Shown here one piece after another: positions 48,265 to 60,234 of a stretch of 64,000 nt of DNA. A model generated the notes under the pieces. The model searched no databases and was not told the origin of the DNA. It worked only from the letters and a program-made list of their open reading frames with translations. The stretch is from Persicaria tinctoria. Lineage: Eukaryota > Streptophyta > Magnoliopsida > Caryophyllales > Polygonaceae. The position numbers were made by a program, and so were the translations under genes. The DNA is taken from positions 80,579,850 through 80,643,849 of the forward strand of contig JBANSL010000006.1 of NCBI GenBank assembly GCA_037127255.1, written 5' to 3'. Position 1 is the first letter of the stretch. The number at the start of each line of letters is the position of its first letter.

Positions 48265-49825
48265 TACTGTACATCACATGTTCTTTTGGCTTCTCATTAG
48301 CCCTTTAGGGTTTATGCTTCCCTAATCATCGGGTTTTCCTTTTGGTTACAGTGTCTATGAACCTTTTTTCATAGTGATGACAGTGTTTATAAAGCTATTT
48401 TTATTTTTGTTACAACGTCAATAGGGTTTTCCTTTTGATTACAATGTCTATTGCTTTGTTTTTATAGTGGTGACAGTGTCTATGACACTGTTTTTATTTT
48501 GATTACAGTGTCTACGACCCTCTTACCCATTCATATATTAGAGGAGAATGGTAACCACATTTATTTTGGCTTCTCATTAGGCCCTATAGGGGTTGTCCTT
48601 CCCTTATCATATGATTTCTCTTTGATTACAGTGTCTATGATCATGTTTTTATAGTGGTGACAATATTTATGACTTTATTTTTATTATGGTGACAAAAGTA
48701 GTTACATTTTTAATTTTTTTTAATTGTGGTGACACTACTTTAAAAAAATCTAGAAAACTGTAAATTAGAAATTAGAGAAAAACTGTCATCACATGTATTT
48801 TGACTTATCATTAGCCCCTATAGAGTTTGTGCTTCTCGTTTCCTAAGGTTTTCCTTTGATTACAATGTCTATGACCTTTTTTCATAGTGGTGACAGTGTC
48901 TATGACCTTGATTTTATTTTGGTTACATCGTCTATGACCCTCTTAGGCTCTTACCCATTCATATATTAAAGGATAACTGTCACCACTTATATTTTGGCTT
49001 CTTATTAGCCTCTATAGGGTTTGTGCTCCCTCGTCCTAGGGTTTTCCTTTAGTTACAGTGTCTAGGACTCTGTTTTGATTTTGATTACAGCGTCTATGGC
49101 TCTCTTACCCATTCATATATTAGAGGAGAACTGTCACCACATGAATATTGGCTTCTCATTAGCTCCTATAGGGTTTGTGCTTCCATTTTCCTAGGGTTTT
49201 CCTTTGATTACAGTGTCTATGAACCTTTTTTCATAGTGGTGACAGTGTCTATAAAGCTGTTTTTATTTTGGTTACAACGTCTATAGGGTTTCCTTTTGAT
49301 TACAGTGTCTATGACTTTATTTTTATAGTGGTGACAGTGGCTATGACACTGTTTTTATTTGATTACAGCGTCCATGACCCTCTTACCCATTCATGTATTA
49401 GATGAGAACTGTCATCACATTTATTTTGGCTTCTCATTAGCCCTTGCATGGTTTGTTCTTCCTTTATGATAAGATTTCATTTTGATTACAGTGTCTATAA
49501 ACATTTTTTCATAGTGGAGATAATGTCTATAAAGCTGTTATTATTTTGGTTACATCGTCTATAGGGTTTTCCTTTTTGATTACAGTGTATTTGACCGTGT
49601 TTTTATAGTGGTTACAGTGTCTATGATCCTATTTTTATTTTGCTTACAGCATCTATGACCCTCTTAACCATTCATATGTTATAGGAGAACTGTCACCACA
49701 TTTATTTTGATTACAGTGTATATGCCCGTGTTTTTATTTTGATTACAGCGTCTATGACCATATTTTTTAAGTAAATTTAGGAGCTGAAAAGTTTTACACA
49801 TTTCTTCCTTGGATAGGTAAATAAA

Positions 49826-50130
49826 GAGCGGCCATTTCGGGGTTCGAACCGGGGACCTATGGGTACTACACATTTCTTCCACTCCAAACATGTTTCCACA
49901 AAGTCAACTACAAAAAGACTAACTTTTTATAAAAATTTAAAACTCACTTAGTTGAACAAAGTGGAATCCTTCTGAAGCACTCGATAATTCACCACTCCAT
50001 AAATTCCCAATCAAATTCACAGTCAAATATATAAAATCAACACCAATTCAATCCACAATCAATCACTGAATGTTTACCCAAATTCCAGTTAAGCGCCCGC
50101 GAGAACGAGTGACGCGTCTGAGCTCCAATT
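49826..50130. other. Unassigned sequence with a tRNA-like B box
   Basis: GGGGTTCGAACCGGGG lies at 49838-49853 (a T-arm-like palindrome). No A box or acceptor stem is visible. The rest is AT-rich. Confidence 0.3.
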
Positions 50131-50934
50131 ATGGGTGCCGGTCTTCACGAGTCGGAAGCTGATCATCAATCGCCGGCGTCGAGATCCTCAGAGGTTGTAT
50201 GACGCCGATGTTAGGTCCATGACATCGAGCGCTTTCTCGACCCCCTCTCCGTCCAACACGCCTTCAATCACCGCTGTTCAGCGGATCCATCGACGGGAAG
50301 AAGCAATTAACCGAGTTTCTATCAAACAGCAACACCATCGCGAACACTTCGGCTGGATCACGGCGGAGCAGCACCGGAAACACCTCGAATTGAACATGGA
50401 GATGAGAGCGAGAACTCCGGGGATTGGTCGCGGCGGATGCCGGAGGAGAGGCCGAGAGCGAGAGAGCGATGAGAGGATCTGGGAGGCAAATCCAAGGGAC
50501 AGAGAAGGAGCCATGAGAGCGGATCGATCGATCGATCAAATCCAAGAGATTTTGGATCTCGATTAGTTGAGGAGAAGGATGGAAAAGAGAAGCGCAGATC
50601 TAATTTTAATAGGCAGGGGTATAATTGGAAATTATGGCCTTTTACCTAATATTGCCACCCTTGTGGCCTATAACTTAAAAATTGGACCCAAAATGGCCAC
50701 TTAGCAAAAAAACCCACATTTAAATCACATGTAATAGTTTTGTTATCAAACGCAACACTTACTTTCACTAATGAAACAATGTTACCTTAGCAAATAAAAA
50801 TGTTACATTAGGGCAAATGCAACGGCCGCAAATGTAATCCCTAAAATGTGTTACCTTTTCCTCTAATGTAACATTTTTTAGTGATAATGTAATGTTTTAA
50901 GGTGATACATTAGATGCTTATATGTAGTAGTGCG

Positions 50935-51314
50935 CGCTGACGAAAAATGCGACGACCGCGGCATATGTTGCATCCACGACATCAGCTGCTTTTCCATACC
51001 CGCGGCACCCTCCATTGATGCGGCCGCGACACACATGTTGCGGTCGTGGCATGTCCTACTGCGTATCCTTTTCTTCAGGTTTGCAGGTAGCTCCAAGTAT
51101 CCTTGCGTCTCTCCAATGTCTCTTGTATTCCTCTTCAAGATTTTGCATATCCCAAATGTGTTTAGATTCAATCTGCAAGATAAACACAAATTTGCGCAGA
51201 ATCCGAACTCTTCCAGAATAATCACAAGATGCAAATTAACTACAACGTATGAGCGAAATGCAACCTAACTAAACTAAAAATGCCTATAATGCCTATCTAA
51301 GATATGCATTATCA
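50935..51314 (-). repeat. LTR fragment related to the solo LTR at 20103-21299
   Basis: The end AATGCCTATAATGCCTATCT...GATATGCATTATCA matches 21270-21299. The left part is unrelated or truncated. The two frames on opposite strands here (50878-51268) are LTR sequence. Confidence 0.5.
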
Positions 51315-52213
51315 AATACACCAAACGCTTATTTGGACCATCTGAGGTTTTTCCGCCACCTAGGTGTAGGATGTGGTTGTGCTTCCTTTGGTTCCATCTT
51401 TTAACCTATGATCATCACACACACAAACAGCATAGCACAAAGGCCATAGAAGGCCAAATTGCATTGCAATGAAGGAGCAGCAGGATACAAGAGACAGGAA
51501 AACGACAGCAAAAGCGCTATGTAAGCTGAGTTATTTTTTAAAAGGTATTGTACATTGTAATTCCTATTTGGATGAATTTTTAAAAATACATGATAAACAC
51601 AGAAAGTAACAGAGGTTAAAATATATTAGATGAAAACAAATAAATAGAAGTTAACATAAACATTATAATGTTAAAATATAAATAAAACTGTAGTTATTAT
51701 GAACAATACATTATGGAAAAACTTCTTTGTCCACTACATTAGTCGTAGATGTTAAAATATCAGGAGTTTTTATATTTACTGTTATTTTTATTATATACAT
51801 TGATAATCACCACATCAAGATGCGGTGAGTTTAATGACAACTAACAACCCACCGTAGTATGGTGCGATGGGTTGTTGTGTATATATAATATCACCGCACC
51901 ATACTATAGTAGAGTTGTCAATTCCGTTCAACACCCACGCGTCACAGTGCGGTGAAGTTAAGTAGAATAAAACCCATCGTGTCGTGGGCCTTGAGCAAAT
52001 CTATATCTTCGGGCCGAATCAGACCGGGCCGAAAGACATGTAAACAGGGAAAAATAAAATTAACCGTGACAGAAAGTCTTTCTGCTATGGTAAAGATAAA
52101 AACATGAAAAAAAACATTGTACGAAATTGTTCGAAGGTAAGTATCATAGTTCACATCGCCAAAGAAATTCTGACGGAGGATTTTCAATCGCCTTTAATCC
52201 CATCAAATAAATC
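51315..52213. other. AT-rich spacer with a hairpin
   Basis: TAGTATGGTGCG (51855-51866) and its inverse CGCACCATACTA (51895-51906) form a 12-bp stem around an AT-rich loop, with CACCGCACC/GGTGCGATGG neighbours. It resembles the core of a small foldback element. Nothing coding. Confidence 0.35.
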
Positions 52214-53741
52214 TGACTAGCCTAACTAATGTAGTTTGGCAAGTACGGGTTGATCCCACAGAGAGTCAACGATTTGTATGCAAGTCAAGTGTGTCAACAA
52301 GAACAAGAAACAAAGAGGAGAGATTTTGATGGTTTAAACTAACTAACTAAGAAACAAAAGTAAACAAAATTAGCAAACAAAACAGCTTGAATGAATGAAT
52401 ATGAGAAAAATAGCTTAGGTGAACCAATCTCAGCAATCAGGTTTTTTCATTGATCACTGAAATCGAAAAGATAACTTCCTCTTGAATACTTTGTTGTGGA
52501 AAGACTAGGCCTTTTGAATCCAACTCCTTATCGAATATATTTAACAGGACAACCAGACCCTGAAAACCCTAATTATTAAACAATCTTGAAACTATCAAGA
52601 TTCAATTCAATAATCGATGATGTTGAAAGGAATTCAACAATGACAATCGACGCGCACAACCAGTTATTGCATCAATTGCAAATCAATTCTTAATACAAAT
52701 CCCTAAATCAACTAGTTTCATAGATTTATACTTCGCTACACAATAATATAGATAATTCAACCAGAAATTACCTAAATCTAGCTATAGGTTATCATGAACA
52801 GGCATCAGTTGATCAAGCTAATGGAAATTCACGAAAACCCTAAACATTCTACGCAAAGGATTAATAATATTGACAAAGGAGTATTAAGATAGAGAAATCT
52901 CACAATGAAATGATAAACCCGACGCTTCGATTAATTTTCCCAAGCAATGAGGATTAATTGTTCATACTTGAGAAATTAGAAAAGTAAAATCCAAAACTAC
53001 ATACCAATTCCTTTAATTCATTCCATGGAACCCCAAAACAAAAACTGCTAGTTGTTCATGTCAATCACCGTTTCATCTATCCTATAATTAATTTCATAAT
53101 CAAAATATAACATACTCAGAATTGTATTATAGTAACAGCTGTCCCGGCATCTTGCAACTGCTACAATGCTCGGGTACGCCATAGAACTCGGCCGAGTTAT
53201 TTTATTCCACCCGAGTTATTTTTCTGCAGCCATATTGAAATCCCGTTGTCTCTATTTTCCAGGCCGAATTTGGAAACGTCGTAAACACGAAAGTTGTAGA
53301 CTTGAATCCTCTTTCCAACAAGTATAAGTACGCCCCGATCCGATAAATACAGCCTTCGAACGACTCGTTTTAGTGCAGCGTCGCCAGCTTGGATAGCTCC
53401 ATCCTTTACATGTTTAGCTCGAATCTTTTACTTGTTTAGCTCATCTTCTTGGCTCACGTGCTCTTCGGTTTCCATCCAATATTCAAGCATTGACTCAATC
53501 TCAGCTCCACCTCTTCACAATCGCCTGAAATCATGCATAAACCTCGTCTAAACCCATCTAAATGCCTGAAATCATGCATAAACCTCAGCTCCACCTCTCC
53601 ACAATCGCCTGAAATCATTCAAGATTCCGACTCTAATTTAAAGCAAAATGAAAACATGAAAACTACTCTAACTCATGCATTTTACCATGTCTAAACCCAT
53701 CTAAATGCTATATGTTAACACTACCTAAATGTGTCTTATCA
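52214..53741 (-). repeat. 3' LTR of host element H4 (left edge approximate)
   Basis: On plus it begins near TGACTAGCC at 52214, soon followed by TTGATCCCACAGAGAGTC, and ends GTGTCTTATCA at 53741. A polypurine tract (in complement) follows directly. Size and layout fit an Athila/Tat-type LTR. Confidence 0.6.
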
Positions 53742-53779
53742 AACTCCCCCACACTTAAACCTTTCTTGTCCTGAAGAAA
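53742..53779 (-). other. Polypurine tract plus hairpin module of H4 (terminal copy)
   Basis: Plus-strand AACTCCCCCACACTTAAAC, then TTTCTT (53762-53767), GTCCTG, AAGAAA (53774-53779). The layout matches elements 1-3, with different stem bases that still pair. Confidence 0.6.
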
Positions 53780-53873
53780 ACAAAATCAATCCAATCAAAC
53801 ATCCCACAAATACACTCTTCATGCATTCACCGCGTCAAAACACAATCCAAAACCAAGTACGAAGCACAAGACA

Positions 53874-53878
53874 ATAAT
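53874..53878. repeat. Target-site duplication ATAAT, left of element 3
   Basis: Matches 62036-62040. Confidence 0.8.
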
Positions 53879-55696
53879 TGTTGTAGGAGGAAATCGAGTT
53901 CAAAGTATAATAAAATAAATCAAATCGGATTATGCTCATGCAAATGATTACAAGACTTCTTCCCGATGTAGCAACACGAAGTCATGATCGATCCTCGAGG
54001 AAGCATGTCAGCGGATCCTATGCAGCGGTAGAATCTCTCCTCGATTTCGACTCAGGGGGACAACTCGATATCGACTGTTGGCACTCGATATCGACTAGTT
54101 CTAGTCGGTTTCTAGAATTCTGCAGACGGCTGGCAAATATCGACAAGGCTGACTCGATATCGACTGTGGTTACTCGATATCGACCTGTCTTTCTGTAGAG
54201 GCACAAACGAGCAGCGATCTTTCTGGATCGAGAATCAGAAGTCGATATCGACCAAGGGTTGGTCAATATCGAGTAGGGGACAATAGGAAAAATAAAGAAC
54301 AAAGCTTTTAAGATTTCGGAATAAACTTTATGTAAAAGAAAACTTCCAAGATCGGGGTTTGCAACAACGATAACCAAACATGCATAAGGCAAGATAAATA
54401 ACGATAATCATCCAAATTGCATCGAAGGATCAAGCTTTTGCCTTTTTTAACAATTAGACAACTCTTTCAAGAAACCCTAATTGTATCTACCGATTTTTTG
54501 TTTATAATCCAAGTTGTTAACATGGATCTCTATTAAATAGGCAATAAACACATAAAAGGTAGTAGATCATCAAAGCACGATAAAGGTCGGATCTTTACCT
54601 CAAACACGGATGGCTATTGTCGGGCTCGCCCCAACCCTAGAAGTGGGTGGACTACTCGCTCTTCATCGCAATCGTAGGCATCATTGATGAAAAAGAAACT
54701 ACTTGCATTAAACCAAACTGAAGAAAGTACAAACCGAACAAAGCCAGATCACTTTCGCTTCCCTTGCTCCACTCAGCCTCTCTTTCTTTCTCTACTCTCT
54801 ACTTACTTTCCTCCTTCTGAAATTGAATTGATAAAAACCAGCCCCATGGGCTTTATTTATAGGCCTTAATCCTTGCTAATCAAGGAAGGAATTTCTATCT
54901 ATATCTATATCTATATCTATCTATCTAATAACATAAGATAAAAACTTGGAAATAAATCAACTAGGACTATATTTAATGTAGGTAAATATCTTCTCTTGAC
55001 TTGATAGATCTTGATAGAATTTGCTCTTGTGGATATCACCATTGGATTCGGGATAAAAACTTAACAAGAACTCGGACTAGCTCGATTTCGGCTTCTGTGG
55101 GTCCAGTCGATATCGACTAAGGTTGCTCGATATCGACCTGTCATTTCTTTGTTTCAGCGTCAGACACTCAATATCGGCTCTCAGGGTGAAAATCGAGTTG
55201 AGTGTTATACTCGATATCGAGTTAAGGTACTTGATATCGAGTTAAGGTACTCGATATCGACTTGCACCTTTATGCTCTCAGCTTCTCGGGTCGACTTCTG
55301 GGTATTGACTTAATATGGCCAACTCGATATCGACTAAGACATGTCGATATCGACCTTTGCTCTTCTTTCTTAGCCGATTCTGGGCAACTCTGGTGGAAAT
55401 CGAGTGGATTACTCGATATTGACTGAAGGTGCTCGATATCGACTTGTGATTTTCGACTCGATTTTCTTGCTTTCAGCTTGATTTGTCCTGGCTCCGCTAC
55501 TGCTTGACGTCGGACTTTCTGTAGTTGACTTTGAGCTTTTCCTCCTTTCGTTGAACTGCTGTAAATTGCCTCGATTTCTGTGAAATTAAACAGAAACTGG
55601 TGTAGATTCCATAATTTGCCAAATAAACATAAACTACATAGATTCTATACTATTCTAGCCTAAATGTATGAAATGCATGCAGACCTCTGTACATCA
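53879..55696 (-). repeat. 3' LTR of element 3
   Basis: 1818 bp. About a dozen TCGATATCGA-type motifs (54060-54280 and 55105-55445) and a TATCTA microsatellite near 54893-54930. At 55680-55696 it has a short replaced segment relative to the right LTR (CCTCTGTACATCA). Confidence 0.8.
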
Positions 55697-55723
55697 TACT
55701 TAAGCTTGCTTGTCCCCAAGCAA
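55697..55723 (-). other. Polypurine tract remnant plus hairpin of element 3 (terminal copy)
   Basis: TACTTAAGC, then TTGCTTG (55706-55712), TCCC, CAAGCAA (55717-55723), a perfect 7-bp stem. The C-run found in the other copies is lost here. Confidence 0.6.
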
Positions 55724-56825
55724 TAACTTGGATGGTCATTCAGGGGAAGAATTCAAAACTCTCAACATCATAGATTCATTCTTATATGTCCCTGCAGTCA
55801 ATTACCATCATCGAAAAGGTACTAATGCCACAAATCCATACATGTGCAATAAAAAGCAACATCTACTCACAAAAGGAGGGTTATGCAAAAACAATTCATG
55901 TAACAAAGCATTAATAATCAAGAGGACTTTAATTTAAGCTCATGAAGGAGTAGATTGGTAAAAGGCTAAAGGTGGTCAATTTTTGGCAATGTGGTGCTAA
56001 TGATCCGGGGAAATGGAGTAATCCTAAACTTTCATACCACATTCCTTCTTCCTTTGATTTTTTTTCAATAATATGCTTTTACCTCTCTAACCTCAGCACT
56101 ACCTTCTCGCGAGTCACAAACATGGGTATCATGAATGGCCTCGGATACTTAGTGGTTCGGACTCCTCACCTGTGTGTCCCATCTCACTGAACTATTATCT
56201 CAGTGAGCATGGTCGATCTACCTTTATCTCCTGAGGTGATCCGATTTTCTTTCACTCATTAAATTTTCCATATATTCCAAACAATTTCCTATCAAACTCC
56301 AATAATGATAACAACAACACAAATACCATATAATAATTTCCATAATGTAACATCATTCTCAACATAATCCACGGATAGGAAATAAGGTAAAGAATGGTAA
56401 TATTTGGAACATGTGGAGCAAATATGAAATAAGGCATATAGTATGGCTTTGTGTATAAGCACAGGTAAGGCTTGGAATATAAACATATGAGCATTATATG
56501 GAAATATAATGTCCTCCATCCTCTTATCATGCAACATATCAAAAACAACTTCAAATTTACCTCCTTTCATGGTTTTTAATAAAATAATGCACTTCATTGT
56601 GACTTCCCTTTGCTAGGCAATTTCATGCTATATCTCTAATGAATCGAATTTTGTATCGTCGAGTTCAATATAACTTCCATGACACTAATGCTTTGAACAA
56701 TTTACAAGCATTGGGAGATGTCTCATAGAACTTTGAGTTTAGCAATTATGCACAAAAATTAAAAATTCACTCAAAATTTACCATGTAAAACCAAAAGCAC
56801 AAATAAAATATAATAATGAGCTTTT

Positions 56826-56865
56826 CCCCCACCCCATACTTAGAATATACAGTGTCCTCACTGTA
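56826..56865 (-). other. Polypurine tract plus hairpin of element 3 (internal copy)
   Basis: CCCCCACCCCATACTTA, then TACAGTG (56848-56854), TCCT, CACTGTA (56859-56865). The hairpin is identical to the one at 25262-25279. Confidence 0.65.
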
Positions 56866-57521
56866 AAAAAATCAATATAAAACAGAGGTAAAGGAAGGAG
56901 CTTACCGAATAACGCGCTGAGGATGTCGAGTAACAGACTGTTGGTCGAAGTCGGGGAATTTGGTCGACATCGACCAACTTACTCGATATCGACTAAGGTT
57001 GGTCGAAATCGAATGTCTTCTTTTCCTTCTCCCCTGGTCGATTTCTACCTCAAGAGTCGATATCGACTGAAGGTCAGTCGATATCGACCAGGTTGGTCGA
57101 CTCCAGTTTCTTTCGACCTGCAAATTTGTTAGTTTTTTCTGAAGACAAGATTCCACATGAAGTATTCAAAACCAAAACAAAAACAAAAACCAAAACCAAA
57201 AGTTTCAAAGTCCCAAAATTCAAAAAGTTTTATGTACATGCTCTAGATTTTAGAGTCGCTAGGCCGACATCTCCGTTTGTGGTCAAGGACCGTCAATGTG
57301 GGGCCCCCTTGTGCTTGGCTCTTCTCCTGGATCATCTAGGTCCTGATTGTAGTATGCAAGCTCATCTGATAGGTGGTCGCTTGTATAGTATCCCTTTCCT
57401 TCTTTCTTCTTCTTTCCAGCTCTCATTTTTCGCAGATTAGCTCGCCACGGGGCCTTACCTCCCCTTGAATTTTTATTAAATCTATTAATGGACAAAGGAG
57501 GGGTTGAAATTATACCTGAAC

Positions 57522-60147
57522 TTACCTTTGTGTGCCCAAAACAGAAATCTTCGGGCTGGGGTCAGTCGATATCGAGTGATAGGGGTCGATATCGAGTGCA
57601 GGGACCCCATACTTCGGCTTCTGGCAGGTTTGAGGCTCAACAGAGGAGGTCGATATCGACCAGGGGGGGTCGATATCGAGTTGAGTGGTCGATATCGAGT
57701 TGGTGATATCGATATCGAGCTGTGTCTTGGTGCTTTCCTCCGTTGTTGTTTGCTCGCCCCCGTGGTTGCTTATGCTTTTCACCTCCATCCATGGTACTTC
57801 CTCCTTTGTAGGGCCAAAAGAGAAATCTAAAATCTCGTCGCCTATCGTGAAGGTGAGCAATCGCTGCTTTACGCTGATTTTAGCATCTGTAGTAGCTAGG
57901 AATGGTCTACCAAGAATAATAGGGCTAGTAGGATCTTCAGCACAATCTATAATAAGGAAATCAGCGGGGATATAGAACTTACCAACCTAGATAGGGACAT
58001 TCTCGACCATACCTGTAGGGATGACCACTTTATTGTTTGCCACGTATAGCTTGGCATCCACAGGCTCTATGGACCCTATCTTCAACTTTCAGTACATTGA
58101 TAAGGGCATGATACTCACACTTGCTCCTAAATTACACAAGGACTCATATTTATATTTTCCAAATCCCACAGTAATAGAGAACTTAACAGGGTTAGGTCTC
58201 TTCTCAGGGAAGTCCATCCTTTTGCATTCGCCGGCGATTTATGAGATAGATCGTTTGTTGCTAAGGATTTCCTTGAGGAACTTGAGATATGCAGGCATAT
58301 CTTGAAGAGCTTCTGTAAAAGGAATTAAAACATTCAGTTCTTGAAGCATCTTAACAAACCTTTTAAACCTACCTGCAGTGGGATGTTTCAGCGCCTTGGA
58401 AGGAAAATGAAGCGTCTTTTTCGGAACCAGAACAGATGTCGGAGGTGATGTAGATGATTTGATATTGACTGGAGGGGACTCGATATCGAGTTCATGTGGG
58501 TCGATATTGACCTTGTGCTGCTCGATATTAAATGCAGTTGTTGGAATCGAGTTCGTTGGTGCCGCAGGGTCAATATCGACCTGATGTTGGTCGATATCGA
58601 CCAGGTGTTGGTCGATATCGACTTGCTCTGCAGTGCTGTCTTCTGATGCTCTGACCTCTGGCTTGTGCAGTTCGCGACCGCTCGTCAGTTTTACGTACGA
58701 CAACAACGTGTCCGGTCTTCCCTTTGGGATTTGGTTCTGTTTGCCCATTAAGTTGCCCGGTCGGTCGTGGAATTTGTGCCGCGAATTGACCCATCTGGGT
58801 CTCTATGTTCCCGTTCCAGATGTCTAGCTCTCGAAATCTGGTATTGATGTTCTGGAGCTGATTGTTGATGGTGTCTTGATTCCGGCGCATCTCGTCAAGG
58901 ATGAGTTGTAGGTCATCCTTCCCCTGGTCCCTCTCTGGATGTCCTGGAGCTCTATATGTCGGGGGGTTCCTAGGGGCACCTTGGTTCCATTGTGGTTGTT
59001 GGAACCTTTGGTCCCCCATATAGCGATTGGGACCCCCTGCGTAAGCTACCTCCTCGTGGGTTTCTTCCATCATGACTTGCTCCGTGTGTGGCCACTTAGT
59101 AGTGGTGTGCCACTGTGAGCCGCATTCATTGCAGGGCTTGTTGACAGAAAGATACTTGACTTGCTTGATGAGCTTACGATTCTGATCTCTATAGTACTGC
59201 TCCTTGACATCTGGGTCAATCTCCTAAGAAGGCTCATAGAGGGGCATGAATGGGGCTGGCCTTGCATATGCGTTCTCGTCATAGTTTGTCGCCACCCCAT
59301 ACATATTGACGAAGTTGGTGAGCTTGTCGAGGGTAGCCCATGCGTCAGCTGGTGGCATTGTCAGATACTCATAATGAGTATACTGGTTAATCCTATCTTT
59401 AGTGGCCAGATCAAGAGAATTGAAGAAGATCTCTTGAACGCCATAGGGTGGCTGTCCATGTGTAGGGTAGGATCACAGTAGATCCTTGTATCGTTCCCAT
59501 GCTTTGGCTAGCGTCTCCCCAGTCTTCTGCTTGAAAGTTGTAATCTTCTGGCGGAGAAGCGCTGTCTTGGCAAGAGGAAAGAATTTATTGAGAAATTCCT
59601 GCTTTACCCCATCCCATGTTGTGAGGGATCGTGGAGGGAGATCTTCAAGCCACTTCAATGCTGGACCGGCAAGAGACCATCGAAAAGCTTTCAACTTGAT
59701 ATATTTCAGAGTAGTATCTTCAGCAAGAGTATGACACATATCAAAAAAATTGGTAATATGTTTAAGAGGACATTCATTAAACCTTCCGTAAAAGGCATTA
59801 TTTTTAATCTCAATCAGGAAAGCAGTGCGAATTTCAAAATTATTTTCAGGGATTAGAATGGTCGATTCAGGCACGACGAGAGTCAAGTGCATGTAATCCT
59901 CTGCAGTGGTAGGGTATTGGGCAAGCTCAGTTTCTGCTTGCCTCCTTCGCTCTGCTTCCTGCTCAGTGCGTGCTCTCTCAGCGGCCAGAGCAGCATTGTT
60001 GGCTTCTATTTCCGCCCTAAGCCTCTGTATCAACTGTTCTTGTGTTTCTGCGGCCGCTATGGCTCTTTTCAATTTAGCGTGGATGTGTATAAGGCGTTCC
60101 GGGTCGTCTAAGGTGTCAAACTCAGGCTGTTGACTAGAACGACACAT
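57522..60147 (-). pseudogene. Gag-protease polyprotein of element 3 (broken)
   Basis: The start is the ATG at 60147 (MCRSSQQPEFDTL). The coiled coil and gag core (60110-59473) match element 2. A TGA near 59475 stops the frame, and frameshifts follow to 59075. The Gln/Asn-rich region and VDIDQH repeats lie at 59073-58500, and protease blocks at about 58240-57700. The catalytic Asp of the DLGA motif is Asn here (codon AAT, 58133-58131), so the protease would be inactive even if expressed. LDIDIT/SIST-type repeats follow. The GPY/F tail of element 2 is not found; a Lys-rich frame ending GYYTSDHLSDELAYYNQ (57495-57283) occupies that place, and I do not recognise it. Confidence 0.75.
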
Positions 60148-60213
60148 ACACTGCAAAATCAAAACTTAAAGGAAAACGTGAGATCTAACTACCTAAGGTG
60201 CGAATGATTGCTT

Positions 60214-60230
60214 CCCCGGCATTGGTGCCA
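60214..60230 (-). other. Primer-binding site of element 3 (degenerate)
   Basis: Minus-strand TGGCACCAATGCCGGGG differs from the element 2 site at three positions, which would weaken tRNA pairing. Confidence 0.65.
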
Positions 60231-60234
60231 ATTT

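Larger units (their letters stand above)
46680..49760 (+). repeat. Complex satellite, units built on 'GGTGACAGTGTCTATGAC'
   Basis: A short module (TTTTTATAGTGGTGACAGTG + TCTATGACC, or GATTACAGTGTCTATGACC) alternates many times. It is organised in larger units of roughly 150-480 bp, each with CTTACCCATTCATAT, GAGAACTGTCACCACAT, TTGGCTTCTCATTAGCCCC and CCTAGGGTTTTCC. The larger block starts near 46830, 47105, 47320, 47575, 48050, 48525, 48950, 49105, 49385 and 49665. Copies differ by point changes, so the array is not new. No open frame. Confidence 0.8.
45370..50900. mobile_element. Repeat-bounded insertion with inverted ends, possibly a DNA transposon
   Basis: The left side (45370-45490) has repeated TGTAACATT-type motifs; the right side (50735-50900) has AATGTTAC in the opposite sense. 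Inside these, 45490-45615 and the inverse of 50595-50715 share GGCC(A)AAATTT..., TTTTTGCTAAGTGGCC/TTTTATTTGCTAGTAAATGGCC and ACCCCTGCC/ACCCCTACC blocks. GC-rich leader-like DNA sits just inside both ends (45610-45900 and 50130-50570). No transposase is seen, the ends are not exact and no target duplication was found. Confidence 0.4.

Noticed and set aside
49826..49880. tRNA gene
   Set aside because: Only a T-arm-like GGTTCGAACC is present. No A box, anticodon arm or acceptor stem can be folded.
50135..50566. 143-codon Arg-rich frame
   Set aside because: No ATG with good context, no recognised domain, overlapping frames on the other strand. It lies in GC-rich leader-like DNA of a probable transposon.
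57181..57206. Short AAAACC-type repeat near the end of the element 3 coding region, considered as a CRISPR-like or regulatory array
   Set aside because: A simple A-rich repeat of six-base units without spacers. Element 2 has a poly-A run at the same place (25446-25459).
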